64,000 nt of DNA from Odiellus spinosus (Eukaryota > Arthropoda > Arachnida > Opiliones > Phalangiidae): positions 9,736,501 to 9,800,500 of the forward strand of contig OY987226.1 in the NCBI GenBank assembly GCA_963920705.1, given 5' to 3'. The notes under the pieces were generated by a model. The model was not told the origin of the DNA and did no database searches. It saw only the letters and a list, made by a program, of their open reading frames with translations. Numbering within the stretch: the stretch's first letter is position 1; every line of letters begins with the position of its first letter. Positions 47,541-58,849 of this stretch are shown in pieces. A program made the translations under genes and the position numbers.

Positions 47541-48514
47541 GACTTCTCTTTACCAATTCAAGTTTGCTCTCTAAAATTAAATATTGACGGTACTAAATTT
47601 CGACGAATATCCTCTTAAACAATTGGTATAAATTTAAGAAGGAAAAACTATATCGAGAGAAAATAGTATAGGAAAAACTTAATTTGCGAATCATTTCGAA
47701 ATTTAGGAGAAAAACGGGATATAGTAATCCGCTTAGCTTAATGAGATTCCGTTGGCCAGGGTCGTATCCTTCCCACCCCCCCAAAAAGCCCTTTAATTTT
47801 CCTTATTTTAAATTGAGAAAGTTTGATAAGAATATACACTACTAAGGAAGAGTATAGAACCTTACACGGGCCACCAATCAAACCTGACACCACTACCAAA
47901 GGCAGTAATATTATTTCCTTTCCATAAAACTCCTGACAAGTTCAAATATGATTGCAATAATAGACCTTTTCGATGGAAGATGCGAGCCAGATCGTTCGTA
48001 CTTTAGTTGCGTTAAAACGTTTTAAAGGATAAGCCGCGTAAAAAATTTACGTTTTTAACTTGTCGATTTTCGTAAAATAAAATTTTAAAAAGGGAATGAA
48101 CATCATTATCATCACGTGTTTTAAAACCGTCAGAGGTGTAGCTATTTTACGGGCTTGAGATTATAATAAACAAGAAGTGACATCTTCAACCCTAAAAAAA
48201 CATATTTAGGGAAATAAGAATATTTCCATCGATTTCTAGGAATATTGCTTTTAGAAATATAGGAAAATATAGGAGAATTACTAAAAGTATTAAAATTTTA
48301 GGATAAAATATATGTTTCAAATACGAAGATATAATAAAACACTTGGTTTTCAAAGGAACTTTGGATTCATAACTAATAAACCAATGACACTTGACCCAAT
48401 GTCCCAGACCTTTTGTAGTTTTTGAGCGCCACTTATATTAAAAACATGGGATGGAAACGCGCAAGTACAGAAGAAATCTTGCAAAAATATTGGAAAATAT
48501 GATAAATTATAGTA

Positions 48515-48600
48515 AACTCATTAGGAAAGCCTACAATACAGGAAAGTTAGTCAGATTCTCGTCACATAACTAAAAGAATTAGAAAGATACGTGGCGGTAG
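48515..48600 (+). repeat. Dispersed repeat pair, copy 2
   Basis: TTAGGAAAGCCTACAATACA, GGAAAGTTAGTCAGA and AACTAAAAGAATTAGAAAGA; partner of 11560-11645. Confidence 0.6.
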
Positions 48601-50167
48601 CGGATTTTACTACTTATATACAGATCTAATTATTTCGTAAGACTCGCTCTTTAAGATAACGTTGTTGAAGTCTGAGTACTATTTTGTTAGGACGTTGAAT
48701 TTAAAGGGTCTGTATGCGACTCTTAGAATAGCCAAGGCTTAGATATATCAGTCTCGGGGCAAACCCCTGGAGACTTTTCAATCAAATAACGTCAACTTTG
48801 CGAAGAGCGTTTACGTTAGATTTTTTTTTTTTTTCACATCCTCCTATGTCCGTTTTCGAGCTTAGTTTTACTATGCGAAGGAATAAAATGTTTGATAAAA
48901 AAAATGAAAAAAGGCTTAAGGTTACGCTATTGTCTATGTCTAGAACTTGGTGATTGAACAGACTTTAACGATAAAGTTTGTTTTTCAAATTCTCGTATAT
49001 TCCTATACAGTTCTTGTTAAAAGCGATTGAGTGGGATGATTTCTTTTACAAAGATGATTATATAAATCTAAATTGAAATTTAAAATTGGGAAAAAATTGC
49101 GTTTTTATATATAGTTTCGAATTATCTAAATAACTAAAGGGTGGGGACATTCAAGAGTATGAAATTAATATCGGATTAATTAGGCTTATAAAATTAATCA
49201 AATAAGATATGACCTTATAAATAAATAGAAGAGAATCTCATAAAAACTAAAATTACAAGAAATTCCACTCTACGGTCCCGATTTTTTTTTTTTTTTTAGA
49301 TTCTTCATAAACTCAATTTTAATTAAATTCTTATCATTTTACAGAAAACCTATCAGTGCATTGAATTTTCTGATTCTACAACACAAAGTGATGCCAGGGG
49401 CATTAGTTTCCTTTAAGGGTGCCAATACACTGGGGTATCTAGGAGCAAAACCGAATTTTATTTCAGAGGACAGGACTTATTTTTGAAGGACGATGGACCT
49501 GAGTTATTTGAGTACTCAGAAATTCCACTGTACTGAATTTCATGATTCTACAGCAATATAACAGTACCAAGAAGTCATACATGTATATAAGAACCTAGGA
49601 ACAACCTCTGGTACCATCCTAGCATACGTTGCAGCCAAAATTAGTCTGCTATTCGCTAGCTGCACGCCTCTAAAAAGTATACAGAGCGCATTGGGGCGTT
49701 TCATTTTTATCCTTAGGCGAATTCCCTAAGCTTGGACTTTTATAGATTAACTACAATCAATTGAGATTTTACTGTGCTAATTCAATAACTTTCCCAGAGG
49801 TTTCCAGGTTATTCTGTTACTGTGGCAACTTTGGCCAAGGGTTATACTTAGCAAACACCTTATTAAATTGAAAGTACGTGTAAAGATATATAGGGGATGC
49901 CATCAAAACATGAAAAACCGGGAAGGGTTTAATAATATGATGGAAAAACATCCTGAGAACTTATCTCATCACCGGACAGAAAGAAAGGAGGCATTATTCT
50001 TACTCTCCTTTCTATAGTATAATAAAAACGAGAACTACTTTTTTGGGTGCCGAGATTAAAGCGAAAGAGAGTAGGAACCTCCTCCTTTGACAAGCATTAA
50101 TCATTTCTTATAAATGGCTATCCGCTATGACATCATCCTGATATTCCCCTTTCTTTCTTCCTATTCC

Positions 50168-50195
50168 TATATATATATATATATATATATATATT
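50168..50195. repeat. (TA)n microsatellite
   Basis: A pure TA run of about 14 dinucleotides in an otherwise featureless intergenic stretch. Confidence 0.85.
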
Positions 50196-50344
50196 TCGTC
50201 TTAAAGTTTAGGTGACAAGATATTAAACTAACCAATATTCTGAAAAAGAATCGAACTGAGGGAGTAACGGACAAAAAATATAATATTAATTGGACTAGAT
50301 AAACTACCCTAAACAACGGTATTTTTCCTTGGGCTGTTCCAAAT

Positions 50345-50637
50345 CAAGAAGGATCAGATAAGGAGAGGAAAAGTGGGAACGGCGCGGCTCCTACTGCGTC
50401 GGCCTAAACTCCCACTCTGGGAGAACGGGGGACAGACGGGGGTAGAGATGCTTCGTGGTAAATTGTTGTCACGTGGGTAAAACGAATCCTTTATGAGACG
50501 CGCTAGCTAGCGACCACGTGACAACAGTTTACCTCGAGAATTTCCTATCCCCCCCTTTCCACCCGAGTGGGAGGTTGGCTCTTCTCTCTCTAACTCAACG
50601 CAGCCCCACTTTTCCTCTCCTTATCTGATCCTTCTTG
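50345..50637. mobile_element. MITE family 5, 293-bp full-length palindrome
   Basis: Terminal repeats CAAGAAGGATCAGATAAGGA and its complement TCCTTATCTGATCCTTCTTG, flanked by a 7-bp duplication TCCAAAT (50338-50344 and 50638-50644). The arms pair almost to the centre, where AATTGTTGTCACGTG faces CACGTGACAACAGTTT around a GCTAGCTAGC palindrome. The hAT group is possible from the size of the duplication. Confidence 0.88.
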
Positions 50638-50873
50638 TCCAAATGTACCGGAAGTATTCCTAAATGCAAAGCGTCTATGGCATTCGGAATGTTCCGTGAG
50701 CATGCAGTCTCTTCAAAATAGAAACATGGTTGCCTTTCACATCATCTGTGGCGCGTCAAAATTGTACAGTACAAGGCTGGGATACAAACTTTCTACATTG
50801 TAAAGCATAACCTTTTATGATGTTTATCTAGCTCATGAATTTCATATATCTATGTACAGTACGCGGAAAAATA

Positions 50874-50884
50874 GGGGGGGGGGG
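50874..50884 (+). repeat. G11 tract
   Basis: Eleven consecutive G followed by AAACTAC. Confidence 0.92.
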
Positions 50885-51470
50885 AAACTACATTTTTTTG
50901 ATGTGAGAAACCTCTGATATTGGGACGAGGTAATACTTTATCGCGGACTTTTTAAACATCCTCCACCCCCAACTTAATAAAATTTTCCGCGTCGTTCGGG
51001 ACTTGTCGGAGGCTTTCAAATCACGTCAGGTTTTCTGACTATTAAATTTTCCTTGACCGAGATTTCAAAAATTAATTTCGAAATGATATTTCTATGTTTT
51101 ATAACCTTTTTTTCATAAATTTATACGTGTATATTTTTATAACTTGTTTTCCATATTTGTAGGAGCCCAGTTGATAATGAAAACCCCCTTTTACTCGTGA
51201 AATTATTACCCCAGTTAAAGGGAGAATGAAGTCCTACATTAATTAAAAATAAAAAGGTATAATTCTGGCATTTTAAGATGATAAGATTGTTAAAGATTTT
51301 GTCAGAAATTAATTTGAATTCGGCCCAAAGATATAAACGATAATTAGTTTCTGCTAATAATAAATTAATAAATTAAATTAATAAGAAAATCTTAAGTGTA
51401 ACTTTAACTAAAATCATCATTATTTTCTGTTTCTGATAGATGAACCATCGCATCTAAATGAATTCTGGGT

Positions 51471-51547
51471 ATGCCTCTATCACTGCTGCTCTTTATACTT
51501 TTGAACCAATTCGGGGTTAAATTCAGTTACGCTATGAACTATACCAA
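51471..51547 (+). CDS. Signal-peptide exon of a Cys-loop ligand-gated anion channel subunit
   Basis: ATG at 51471 opens MPLSLLLFILLNQFG, then VKFSYA, a classic signal peptide with likely cleavage after SYA, followed by MNYTN. An in-frame TGA at 51459-51461 lies upstream, so this ATG is the start. The exon ends at 51547 with donor GTAAGT at 51548, leaving two bases (AA) that join T of the next exon to make Asn. Phase agreement with the exon at 54479, which is clearly receptor-like, is the main reason to link the two across a 2.9-kb intron. Confidence 0.7.
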
Positions 51548-52107
51548 GTAAGTGAAACATTTAGACTTCACTCAATCCTGTCTATATATATTTGCACCTT
51601 AAGCCTATCTACTTCTCTCGTAGACTTTCTTCGATTTGGAACGGTTATCCCCTAGAGAAATTAAACCGATTGCGACCAGGCAAGGAGTTAGCTAGATCAA
51701 TCCCTTTTCCCCTCGACGAAAGTGTACCCCAGTGTAACCCTAGTGCACCCTAGAGCGCCACAAAAGTGATAAAATACGCTATACGCATATCGATTAAAAT
51801 CAAAAATATAGTCGCCTGGAACTCCTGTTTAAGAGCAGTTTGCAATAACTAATTTTATCTTTAACATAATGAGACTGTTACTTCATACGGTTGAGAAAAA
51901 TGGTAAAATTAATGTTTAAAATCTTTAATTGGCTGGTCATTGAATTGCTTTCAAATTGAAATAGTTTTGAGAGAAGTTTTTTACTGATTTTGATAGGTAA
52001 ATATTAATATTTCGAACTAACATTTATTTGAAGATCTATTTCAAATGACCTGATATATAACTAAATTAAAGTGTTAAACATTTTGAAAACATGTTTCATG
52101 GTCCCTT

Positions 52108-52507
52108 TAGAAGGAGAATGCAACCTAAAAACAAGTGAATTTTTTATCGATTCCTTATCGTTTAAATAGGCGTAATCCTACAGTAAAATAATTACAAACA
52201 AGTTTTAAACTAGAAATAAATTTAAAACTTACCCGGAAAATAGGCTTATCTGGATTCATGGAGATCACCTGAACTCCCCGTATAAGGGCCAGCAACCAAT
52301 GACATTGATCGATGGCTTCTTATATGGAGAATGCAAGATCCCCATGATCAATGTCATTGATCACTAGTCCTTATACGGAGAGTTCAGGATATTTCCATGA
52401 ATTCAGCTAAGCCTATTTTGATGGTAAGTTTTAAATTTATTTCTAGTTTAATATTCGTTTGTAATCGATAAAAAATTACGTGTTGTAAGGTTGCACTCTC
52501 CCTTTAA
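52108..52507. mobile_element. Foldback MITE family 1, full-length copy H
   Basis: Left AAGGAGAATGCAACCTAAAA and right GTTGTAAGGTTGCACTCTCC, then CTTTAA. The core has GAACTCCCCGTATAAG paired with CTTATACGGAGAGTTC and an inner CAATGACATTGATC fold, the same core type as the 14.8-kb copy. It sits in the first intron of the receptor gene. Confidence 0.88.
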
Positions 52508-53579
52508 AGCGAAACATATATTTCTATAGTATGCAAACTGCTTTTGAACAAAATTATATAACTTGTAGGATTTTGATAGGATAAAAAAATATCGGAAAGG
52601 TTCCCAACCTCCTGTCGACACAAAGAAAGGAAAACTAGACAAGATCACGCAATTTTCGCCTTTTTCGAAAGACTTGGCGAGAAGTCAACCGGGCGTGTAA
52701 TGAAAGAAGTGGGGAAATAATCTTTTTTTTTCGATAGAAAAGCCTAAAAAATCCACCCTTTCACTACAATATCATGCACCGGCGTTTATTATAAACGGTT
52801 AAAGGTTTTTCAATAAAGTAAAAGGCAGCTAAGAAATTAGCTCGTGAGTAGAATTCAGTAAGTCAGTCTGAATATTTTGGTATAATTTTCGAATGATAAA
52901 AAAATTATCATCTTTTTAGGGGGAAATAAAATAAAAAGTTGTCGGCAATATATGCATTAACATCAGGTCTTTGACGAAAATTAATACCACCTTGTTAGAA
53001 ATGATGATTAGATTGGAGAACAATAGCTCTAACAAAGGTGGGGGAGGAGGAGATTCAATTAAGGAACGGAAGCTCAAAGGTTATGCAGTTGAATTGGGAA
53101 TAATTTGATGAACGCTTCTTTAAATTTGAATAATAATTGGTGCCAGATGAATCAAATATTTGATGGTATATTTTTGCTTCAATAAACCCAGACATTTTAA
53201 TTTAATTTTATTGGAAATATAATTTTTCCTTTAAATTATCAGAGTTCCAAATCGGTAATTTACCCTAACGATTTGTTCAGGCAAATTACGGTAACTTAGT
53301 AATTTATAATTTCATAAAACATTTTGGATTAAAAGTGAGCCATTTGCTTAAAGAGGTTTAAGTCTACGAGTCTACTTATCAATTTATTTTTGGTTTGGCG
53401 TCGTTAGGGAAGTGATCATGTCGTTTTTCAGGGTATTATTAAAAATATTGCCGAGTGTTGGGGTGTTTAGTTTATCACAAATAAGAATTGAAGTGTTTTA
53501 AAGAGAAATTTCGCATTTAAAATCGTAGAATTTCAAATATAAATAATTATCAGTACTGCATGTTTTCTGCAGTATATGG

Positions 53580-53745
53580 AGACGGCATACAGCCCAGGGG
53601 AAAGGAAGCTTGACGTCATGTAACCCCCTTACTGAGGGAGCGTTTGTAGGGAAGAATACTGTAACTCCCTCACTAAGGGGGTTGACACTGAGGTGAGAGA
53701 TGGATGCCTATGACGTTTCAATATCTTCCGTGCCGACTCCCTAAG
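53580..53745. repeat. Strong hairpin, possible small MITE
   Basis: The stem AACCCCCTTACTGAGGGAG (53622-53640) pairs with CTCCCTCACTAAGGGGGTT (53665-53683) with one mismatch around a 24-nt loop. Weaker pairing may extend outward (GACGTCA...TGACGTTT). It lies in the receptor first intron. Confidence 0.65.
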
Positions 53746-54478
53746 GCCTATAGACAGCGACTTTTCAAAAAATTCTTCCCATACCCTTTATATTAAAGTC
53801 AAATCACAGACCACCCATAACTTAAAGTACACACTTTCAAAACAATGGGGTGAACATCAAAACTTGGTATTGGTAGAGATACCAAAAAATAGCAATAAAA
53901 AAAGTTTAGGTAAAAAATAAAAAAGAATAGGTACTCACATATTTGAAAGTAGCTTAATTCATTTCGGATTAACGCGTAAAAGTTAAAACTCGAAACTATT
54001 CGTGACTATTTCTTGGGCCATTTTTGATCTTTACGGCATTACGCGATCGGGAATGCTTTTCTAGCATTTTGTCACTTTGGTTTTCCTCGATCATGATAAT
54101 ATGATCGCCATTAAACTTGATTCCGTTGTTTATTGACCTCTCGCCGCTCCAGGGGTCAAACGTTTCCTTCAGAAGACATCATGATTACGTCATAGAAAAA
54201 AACGATAGCGTTATCTAAAATGAAAAAATTAAAATAACATTAGAGTTTGATTTTCAAATACAACATTTCTATTCCAACCATTTCCTAAGTTTTTGGAAAT
54301 ATATGATTTATCTATTAGTAATTACAAGATATAAAGTGCGTAATTACTAATTACCATTCTGTGAGAATAAGTTAAAATTGTGTTAAACTTCATCGATGAG
54401 AATCAGAATGAAGTTTTAATTTTGACTCCCTTGTTCATTTAAAATGCTTAACTAATTTTGATTGAAATTTACTTTCAG

Positions 54479-54597
54479 TTACAGCATAGACGTCTCCGAG
54501 CCACCGGCGTCAAACTACACGCTAAATCAAAATGTATCACGTCTCTTAAATAATCTCCTCAAAGGATATGATCAACACATCAGACCAGACTTAGGCA
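54479..54597 (+). CDS. N-terminal extracellular exon of a GABA-A receptor-like subunit
   Basis: The acceptor is ACTTTCAG ending at 54478 and the donor GTAAGT starts at 54598. The exon reads YSIDVSEPPASNYTLNQ, then NVSRLLNNLLKGYDQHIRPD and LG. The L-L-x-x-L-L-x-G-Y-D-x-x-x-R-P motif is the first helix and following turn of the ligand-binding domain in GABA-A and glycine receptor subunits. The G-Y-D-x-x-x-R-P-x-L-G form is closest to alpha-type GABA-A subunits. NYT, NYS and NVS sequons suggest N-glycosylation of a secreted segment. Insect candidates are the Grd and CG8916 classes, with Lcch3 and Rdl less likely; this exon alone cannot decide. The four membrane segments are not in the window. 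The exon ends in phase 1. Confidence 0.75.
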
Positions 54598-54626
54598 GTA
54601 AGTAAATCTGCATACATCTAAATCTC

Positions 54627-54800
54627 TTAAAGGAAGAATGAAATTCGACAGCAAATGATTTTCTATTGATCAAAATAGTAGTAATTCTCGTCCTAGTAAA
54701 AGTTTACAAACTAATTTTAAATTATGGGCCTACAGATATAATTTTTAATTTATCGAAAAGTAGGCTTAGCACGGAGAACTTGAACTCCTCGCTTTAGATA
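54627..54800 (+). mobile_element. Foldback MITE family 1, left-half relic
   Basis: TTAAAGGAAGAATGAAATTC, TGATTTTCTATTGATC, then AAAAGTAGGCTTAGCACGGA and AACTTGAACTCCTCG follow the left-arm order with heavy divergence. It begins only 30 bp after the receptor exon ending at 54597. Confidence 0.5.
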
Positions 54801-55204
54801 AGCGCTGAGTCATCCATAGATATTTGAAAAATATAATAAATCTAGATATAGGACACTACTCTATCAATGAAGATCTACTAATTCGAATGGTCTAATAAAG
54901 AGAAAGGTATCCAGATTTATGTATCAATGGGCCAAAAAACAAATGCTCGCGTTTAATTAGGCCTAATTTCAAACGTTTTCGCTAAAATGGGTGCGCGTTT
55001 ATGAAGTGCACCATAAAGCACGTTTGCTGATTGGTCGACACTCCCTCCTATATATTCGGATGTGTAGATGTACTTTCCATGTAAATTAAAGAAAAAATTG
55101 AGCTAATTTTTAATTCACTAATGAAATATCTATTTTGATAATTCTATTTTAAGTCGAACTTCATTCCCACTTTCGATCTCTTAGATTAATTATCTTTTGC
55201 TTCT

Positions 55205-55405
55205 CGACCATTGGACAGAATTCCATTGGACAGAATCCCATTGGGCAGAATCCCATTCGATCCACAATCCCATTCAACCGATACGTTTTCGTAAACCAGA
55301 ATCCCATTCGACCGAATCCCATTCGACCGTCAATCCCATTCGACCGAATCCCATTCGACCGTCAATCCCATTCGACCGACGTTCACAATCAGAAGTCCAT
55401 TAACA
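55205..55405 (+). repeat. Degenerate ~17-bp repeat, AATCCCATTCGACCG type
   Basis: Repeats of GAATCCCATT followed by CGACCG, GGACA or GGGCA, about ten units with spacing variation. It forms the left, plus-oriented half of a structure whose right half (55490-55680) carries the complement. Confidence 0.8.
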
Positions 55406-55410
55406 CATTC

Positions 55411-55445
55411 TAACCTAACCTAACCTAACCTAACCTAACCTAACC
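55411..55445. repeat. Interstitial telomeric repeat (CCTAA)n
   Basis: Seven perfect TAACC units, that is (TTAGG)7 on the minus strand, the canonical arthropod telomere repeat. It sits between oppositely oriented halves of a degenerate repeat, within an intron of the receptor gene, so it is not at a chromosome end. Confidence 0.9.
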
Positions 55446-55489
55446 ATTATCGGCTTAAATTCATCGGGACGCCCTTTTTGGTTTCGGCC

Positions 55490-55680
55490 CAATGGGAAAT
55501 TCGGTCTATGGGGGATTCGGTTCAGCGGGATTCGGTTCAGCGGGATTTCGGTTCAATGGGAATTCGGTGCATTGGGCTCGGTCGGCCAAGATTCGGTTGA
55601 TTGGGACTATTTATTTTTTATTTCGGACCAATGGGAATTCGGTCCAATAGGATTCTATTCAATGGGTAAATACCTTTTGA
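55490..55680 (-). repeat. Degenerate repeat, complement orientation (GGTTCAATGGGATTCGG type)
   Basis: Units such as GGTTCAGCGGGATTCGG, GGTTCAATGGGAATTCGG and GGACCAATGGGAATTCGG. Reversed, they match the AATCCCATTGGACCG-like units at 55205-55405. Confidence 0.78.
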
Positions 55681-55689
55681 ACGGGACGA

Positions 55690-58479
55690 GAACCAATAGC
55701 GCCTAAGGCTAGAGAAAGTGTTTCGACATCACTATTGTCTCTTTATATTATTCAAGCTGTATCCCCCTTTCCATGGTCTTTGTCTTCATTATAGAAGATG
55801 CGGTATACAAAGCGTGCTGCTGCTGGGATGAGTGAATATAGACAGTATAAACGAACATCCTCGCACGCGGTGTTTGATTACGCGTCAAATCCACGCAAAC
55901 CCAAAAGCAGCAACTACTTGTTGATAGTATACGCGAGCGAGTTTCTATTTTAAGAATAGAAAAGATTAATAGCTGGTGGGCGCAGGCAGCGTGTCTCTCG
56001 CTGCATGGTGGTTGCGAGGAAAAAAGAAAAATTGACTTTTAAGAGCAGGCACACAGCACACACAACGAGACGATCATGGGAGAAAATTTTGCTACACTTC
56101 TGAGTGATGGTTTTTTCGAGATACGGGACTGATTATGCAGGATTTTGGGGAAATTATCTAAGACTAACAACAGATTCAAACAGAGACAAATTACTTGAAA
56201 TCTAACAACAAATATTATTAAAATGAGTTCGTTACGGATTTTTCTCGCGTTCCAAAAGGAATTTCAAGTATTATTTTAGGAAATATCGATAAAAAGGGGT
56301 TAATAATATATTTATACATGTGCCATAAGAATTGGTAAGTGGTGAGAGAAACAAAAGAGATTTTATCCCCAACTCGGTCAGCTAGGAAAGTACTTTGATT
56401 ATAGAGAACGAACAAAAAGTTATCAAAAAATTTCGCAAGCCACTTTATCAAAATTTAACATTATCAACACTCAACACTCCCTAAGTGACGAGTACCGATC
56501 AACTTGGAAAAACAATGTAGAAGAAAAGGGCGCGAAAATAAAAGATGACGAAGAAAGTTATAAGAAGGAGCAACCGTTTCTAAGTGACGTTGAAGATAAT
56601 CCTTTAAGCCACTTAACCAGTTGTGGCCAAAGAAGCCTTTTCTTCGCCAGAATTTTATATACCAACGAAAGCTGAGGTGGTCTAACACGCAATAATAAAA
56701 CTCGTAGGAAATAAAGTAGTTTATAGTAAACAGTTATAGAACAAGAGTATATAATCAACTTAACTCTTTGTTTGCACTACGTACTAAGTTATAGCTTTCA
56801 TCTACCCTTGAGAAACTTAAAATACGTGTATACAATGTCACATATTCTTAGTGATAAGAGCTCGTATAATTCTATTAATTTGGTTAAGATTAGCCAATTT
56901 TTTTTTAATCTTGTTAACTTATCCGAAGATAAAATTATTATTTGTAACCCTATTATTCGAAATTTCAGGCCATTTCATAGAAATTATCCGAGTCAAGAAA
57001 AAAATTTTAAAATATATTTTCGTGGAAAATAATAAATAAAAATTAAACCCAAATGCTTTATTTTCTTCGAATCGTAAGTGAATCCAAATTATTGAACTTT
57101 TTCAATGTTTATCTTATGATAACTCTTACATTTCCTATAATCCTATTTCTTTAGTCACAGACAATCCGAAAATAAAATATGATTTAGGTTATCCGATTTA
57201 GAGCTCGGAATTCGTAATTTTTATTAATTGGATAAAATCTACTAAATTCTGATATATAGTATCTGTTTGATTAAAAATATACTATTTTTCATTCGAGTTA
57301 ACTTATTCGAAGATAAAGTAAAAAACATAATCCATATCCGTTTTTATCCAAAAAAATGGCCTTATCTTAGAATATTATCCGCGTTATACGTTCGGATAAA
57401 AAAATTCAAAATTTATTTTCCTGAAAAATAATGAATAAAAAGATGACTTAAAATCTTAATTTCGTTGTTTTATTTCTATTCTTCAAATTAAAAGTCAATT
57501 TGAAATATTTTTCTTATATTTTAGACTAATTCTGGAAATGTGAATTTTCTTATCCATCGTTAGTGTGTGAATACGAGTAATTTGTTCGTAGATAAAGCGT
57601 CAAACGCTTATCTTCGGTTAAATCTTTTACATTTAACAATTATAGGAATATACAAATTCCATTTTTCTTATCCGAAAATAAAATATCTGAAAATATACGA
57701 ATAACAGAAGATAATGGATATCCGATTATGAGCTTTATATCTGTTTTTACTTTCATTTCCCATATTTCGATTTATATTTGGAATTTTGGATCGAGTGAAA
57801 ATAATATGGGGTATATTAAAATAAAATCACACGCACTTTCATCTTTTCATAAATAAAATCGCGAATCAAAAGTCGGAGACAAAATCGCTTTAAAATCTCA
57901 TCGTGGACAAAGAAATATAGACACTTTATCTTCTATCAGTCTAATACGCTTCAGTTTCAACCAGGAGATAAAATGAGGGCTAGATTTGTACGAGCTGAAA
58001 TGTCAACCTGATTCTGACCGTATAAAAACCGATACAGAAGCAAACCAAGGGGGTGAAAGTTCCGAACAAATGCCCAATCAGCGCCTTTCGATTTCGGGGC
58101 CGTTATAAGAGTCACGTGATTCGATGTTTGCCAATTCGGTCCGGTTCGGACTCGATATATTTGATCGCCGTGATATTCTTTTCTTTCCTATACAGTCGAG
58201 TCAGATTGAGTTTTCAACACGAAAAAAAGCTACAGATCCCTTTTATCGCTCTATTTTAATATATTAGAGACATAGGACTAAATACTATTAGATATAGCGT
58301 AAAATCAAACTGATTCTGTCATTCTGATTATATAAGAATGTACAAGAAGTAAAACTTGAATACAATGGAAAGCGGGAGTTAAGATTGCTTTGTTAAAGGT
58401 CTACAAGCTAGAATCAAGAAACAAGTTATTTTTAGAGTTAAAATTACTTTTTTTTAGAGAAAAAGCTACATGGTATTTA
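55690..58479. other. Presumed intronic sequence of the receptor gene
   Basis: Includes a GC-richer stretch around 55830-56060 and the degenerate repeat region at 56.9-57.7 kb. I looked for the next receptor exon (a GGPP or MDY-type motif after a splice acceptor) and found none. Confidence 0.4.
56920..57740. repeat. Region of degenerate (A)TTATCCGAAGATAAAA-type repeats
   Basis: Variants such as CTTATCCGAAGATAAAATTA (56930), ACTTATTCGAAGATAAAGTA, CTTATCCGAAAATAAAATAT and GAATATTATCCGCGTTATAC recur between long AT stretches and ATTATTCG/ATTATCCG blocks. Sequence around 56980-57040 and 57375-57435 shares GAAAAAAATTTTAAAATATA-like and TTTCGTGGAAAATAATAAAT/TTTCCTGAAAAATAATGAAT blocks, suggesting a ~390-bp duplication. 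Confidence 0.55.
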
Positions 58480-58849
58480 TTTTTTATCGATATATAACAT
58501 CATTAAAACTTAGAAAAGCTAGAAATAAATTTAATACTTACCAAGAAAATAGGCTTAGCTGGATTCATGGAGATCCTGGAATTTCTTCGCATAGAAGGAT
58601 GTGTTATCGAACAATCGAATCATTTAGATCTCGCCTTAACGACGGGCCTTTGCTCATTGGTTGATAACCCTTCAATGCGAATAAATTCAGGATCTCCATG
58701 AATTCAGCTAAGCCTATTTTCCGAGTGTTTTAAATAAATTTCTAGTTTAATAAAATAGTCTGCAATTTTTTACTGGTGGATTATACCTATTTTAACGATA
58801 AGGAATCAATAAAAAAAGCATCTGCTGTTATGTTGCATTCTCCCTTTAA
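58480..58849. mobile_element. Foldback MITE family 1, copy I
   Basis: A weak left outer arm (TTTTTTATCGATATATAAC), then AAAATAGGCTTAGCTGGATT. The core has CTCGCCTTAACGACGGGCCT and GCTCATTGGTTGAT. The complete right arm ends TGTTGCATTCTCCCTTTAAA. Confidence 0.82.

Larger units (their letters stand above)
47545..50337. other. Non-coding intergenic
   Basis: Contains a dispersed repeat (48515-48600) and, at about 49340-49570, two related segments sharing TGATTCTACA and CAGAAA...CCA(C/T)TGTACTGAATTT-like text, a weak local duplication. No gene recognised. Confidence 0.4.
51548..54478 (+). other. Intron 1 of the Cys-loop receptor gene
   Basis: 2931 bp between donor GTAAGT (51548) and acceptor TTTCAG (54478). 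It contains the foldback MITE at 52108-52507 and the strong hairpin at 53622-53683. No other exon seen. Confidence 0.6.

Noticed and set aside
55411..55445. Chromosome end
   Set aside because: The telomeric run is only seven units, internal, and followed by more than 8 kb of ordinary sequence.
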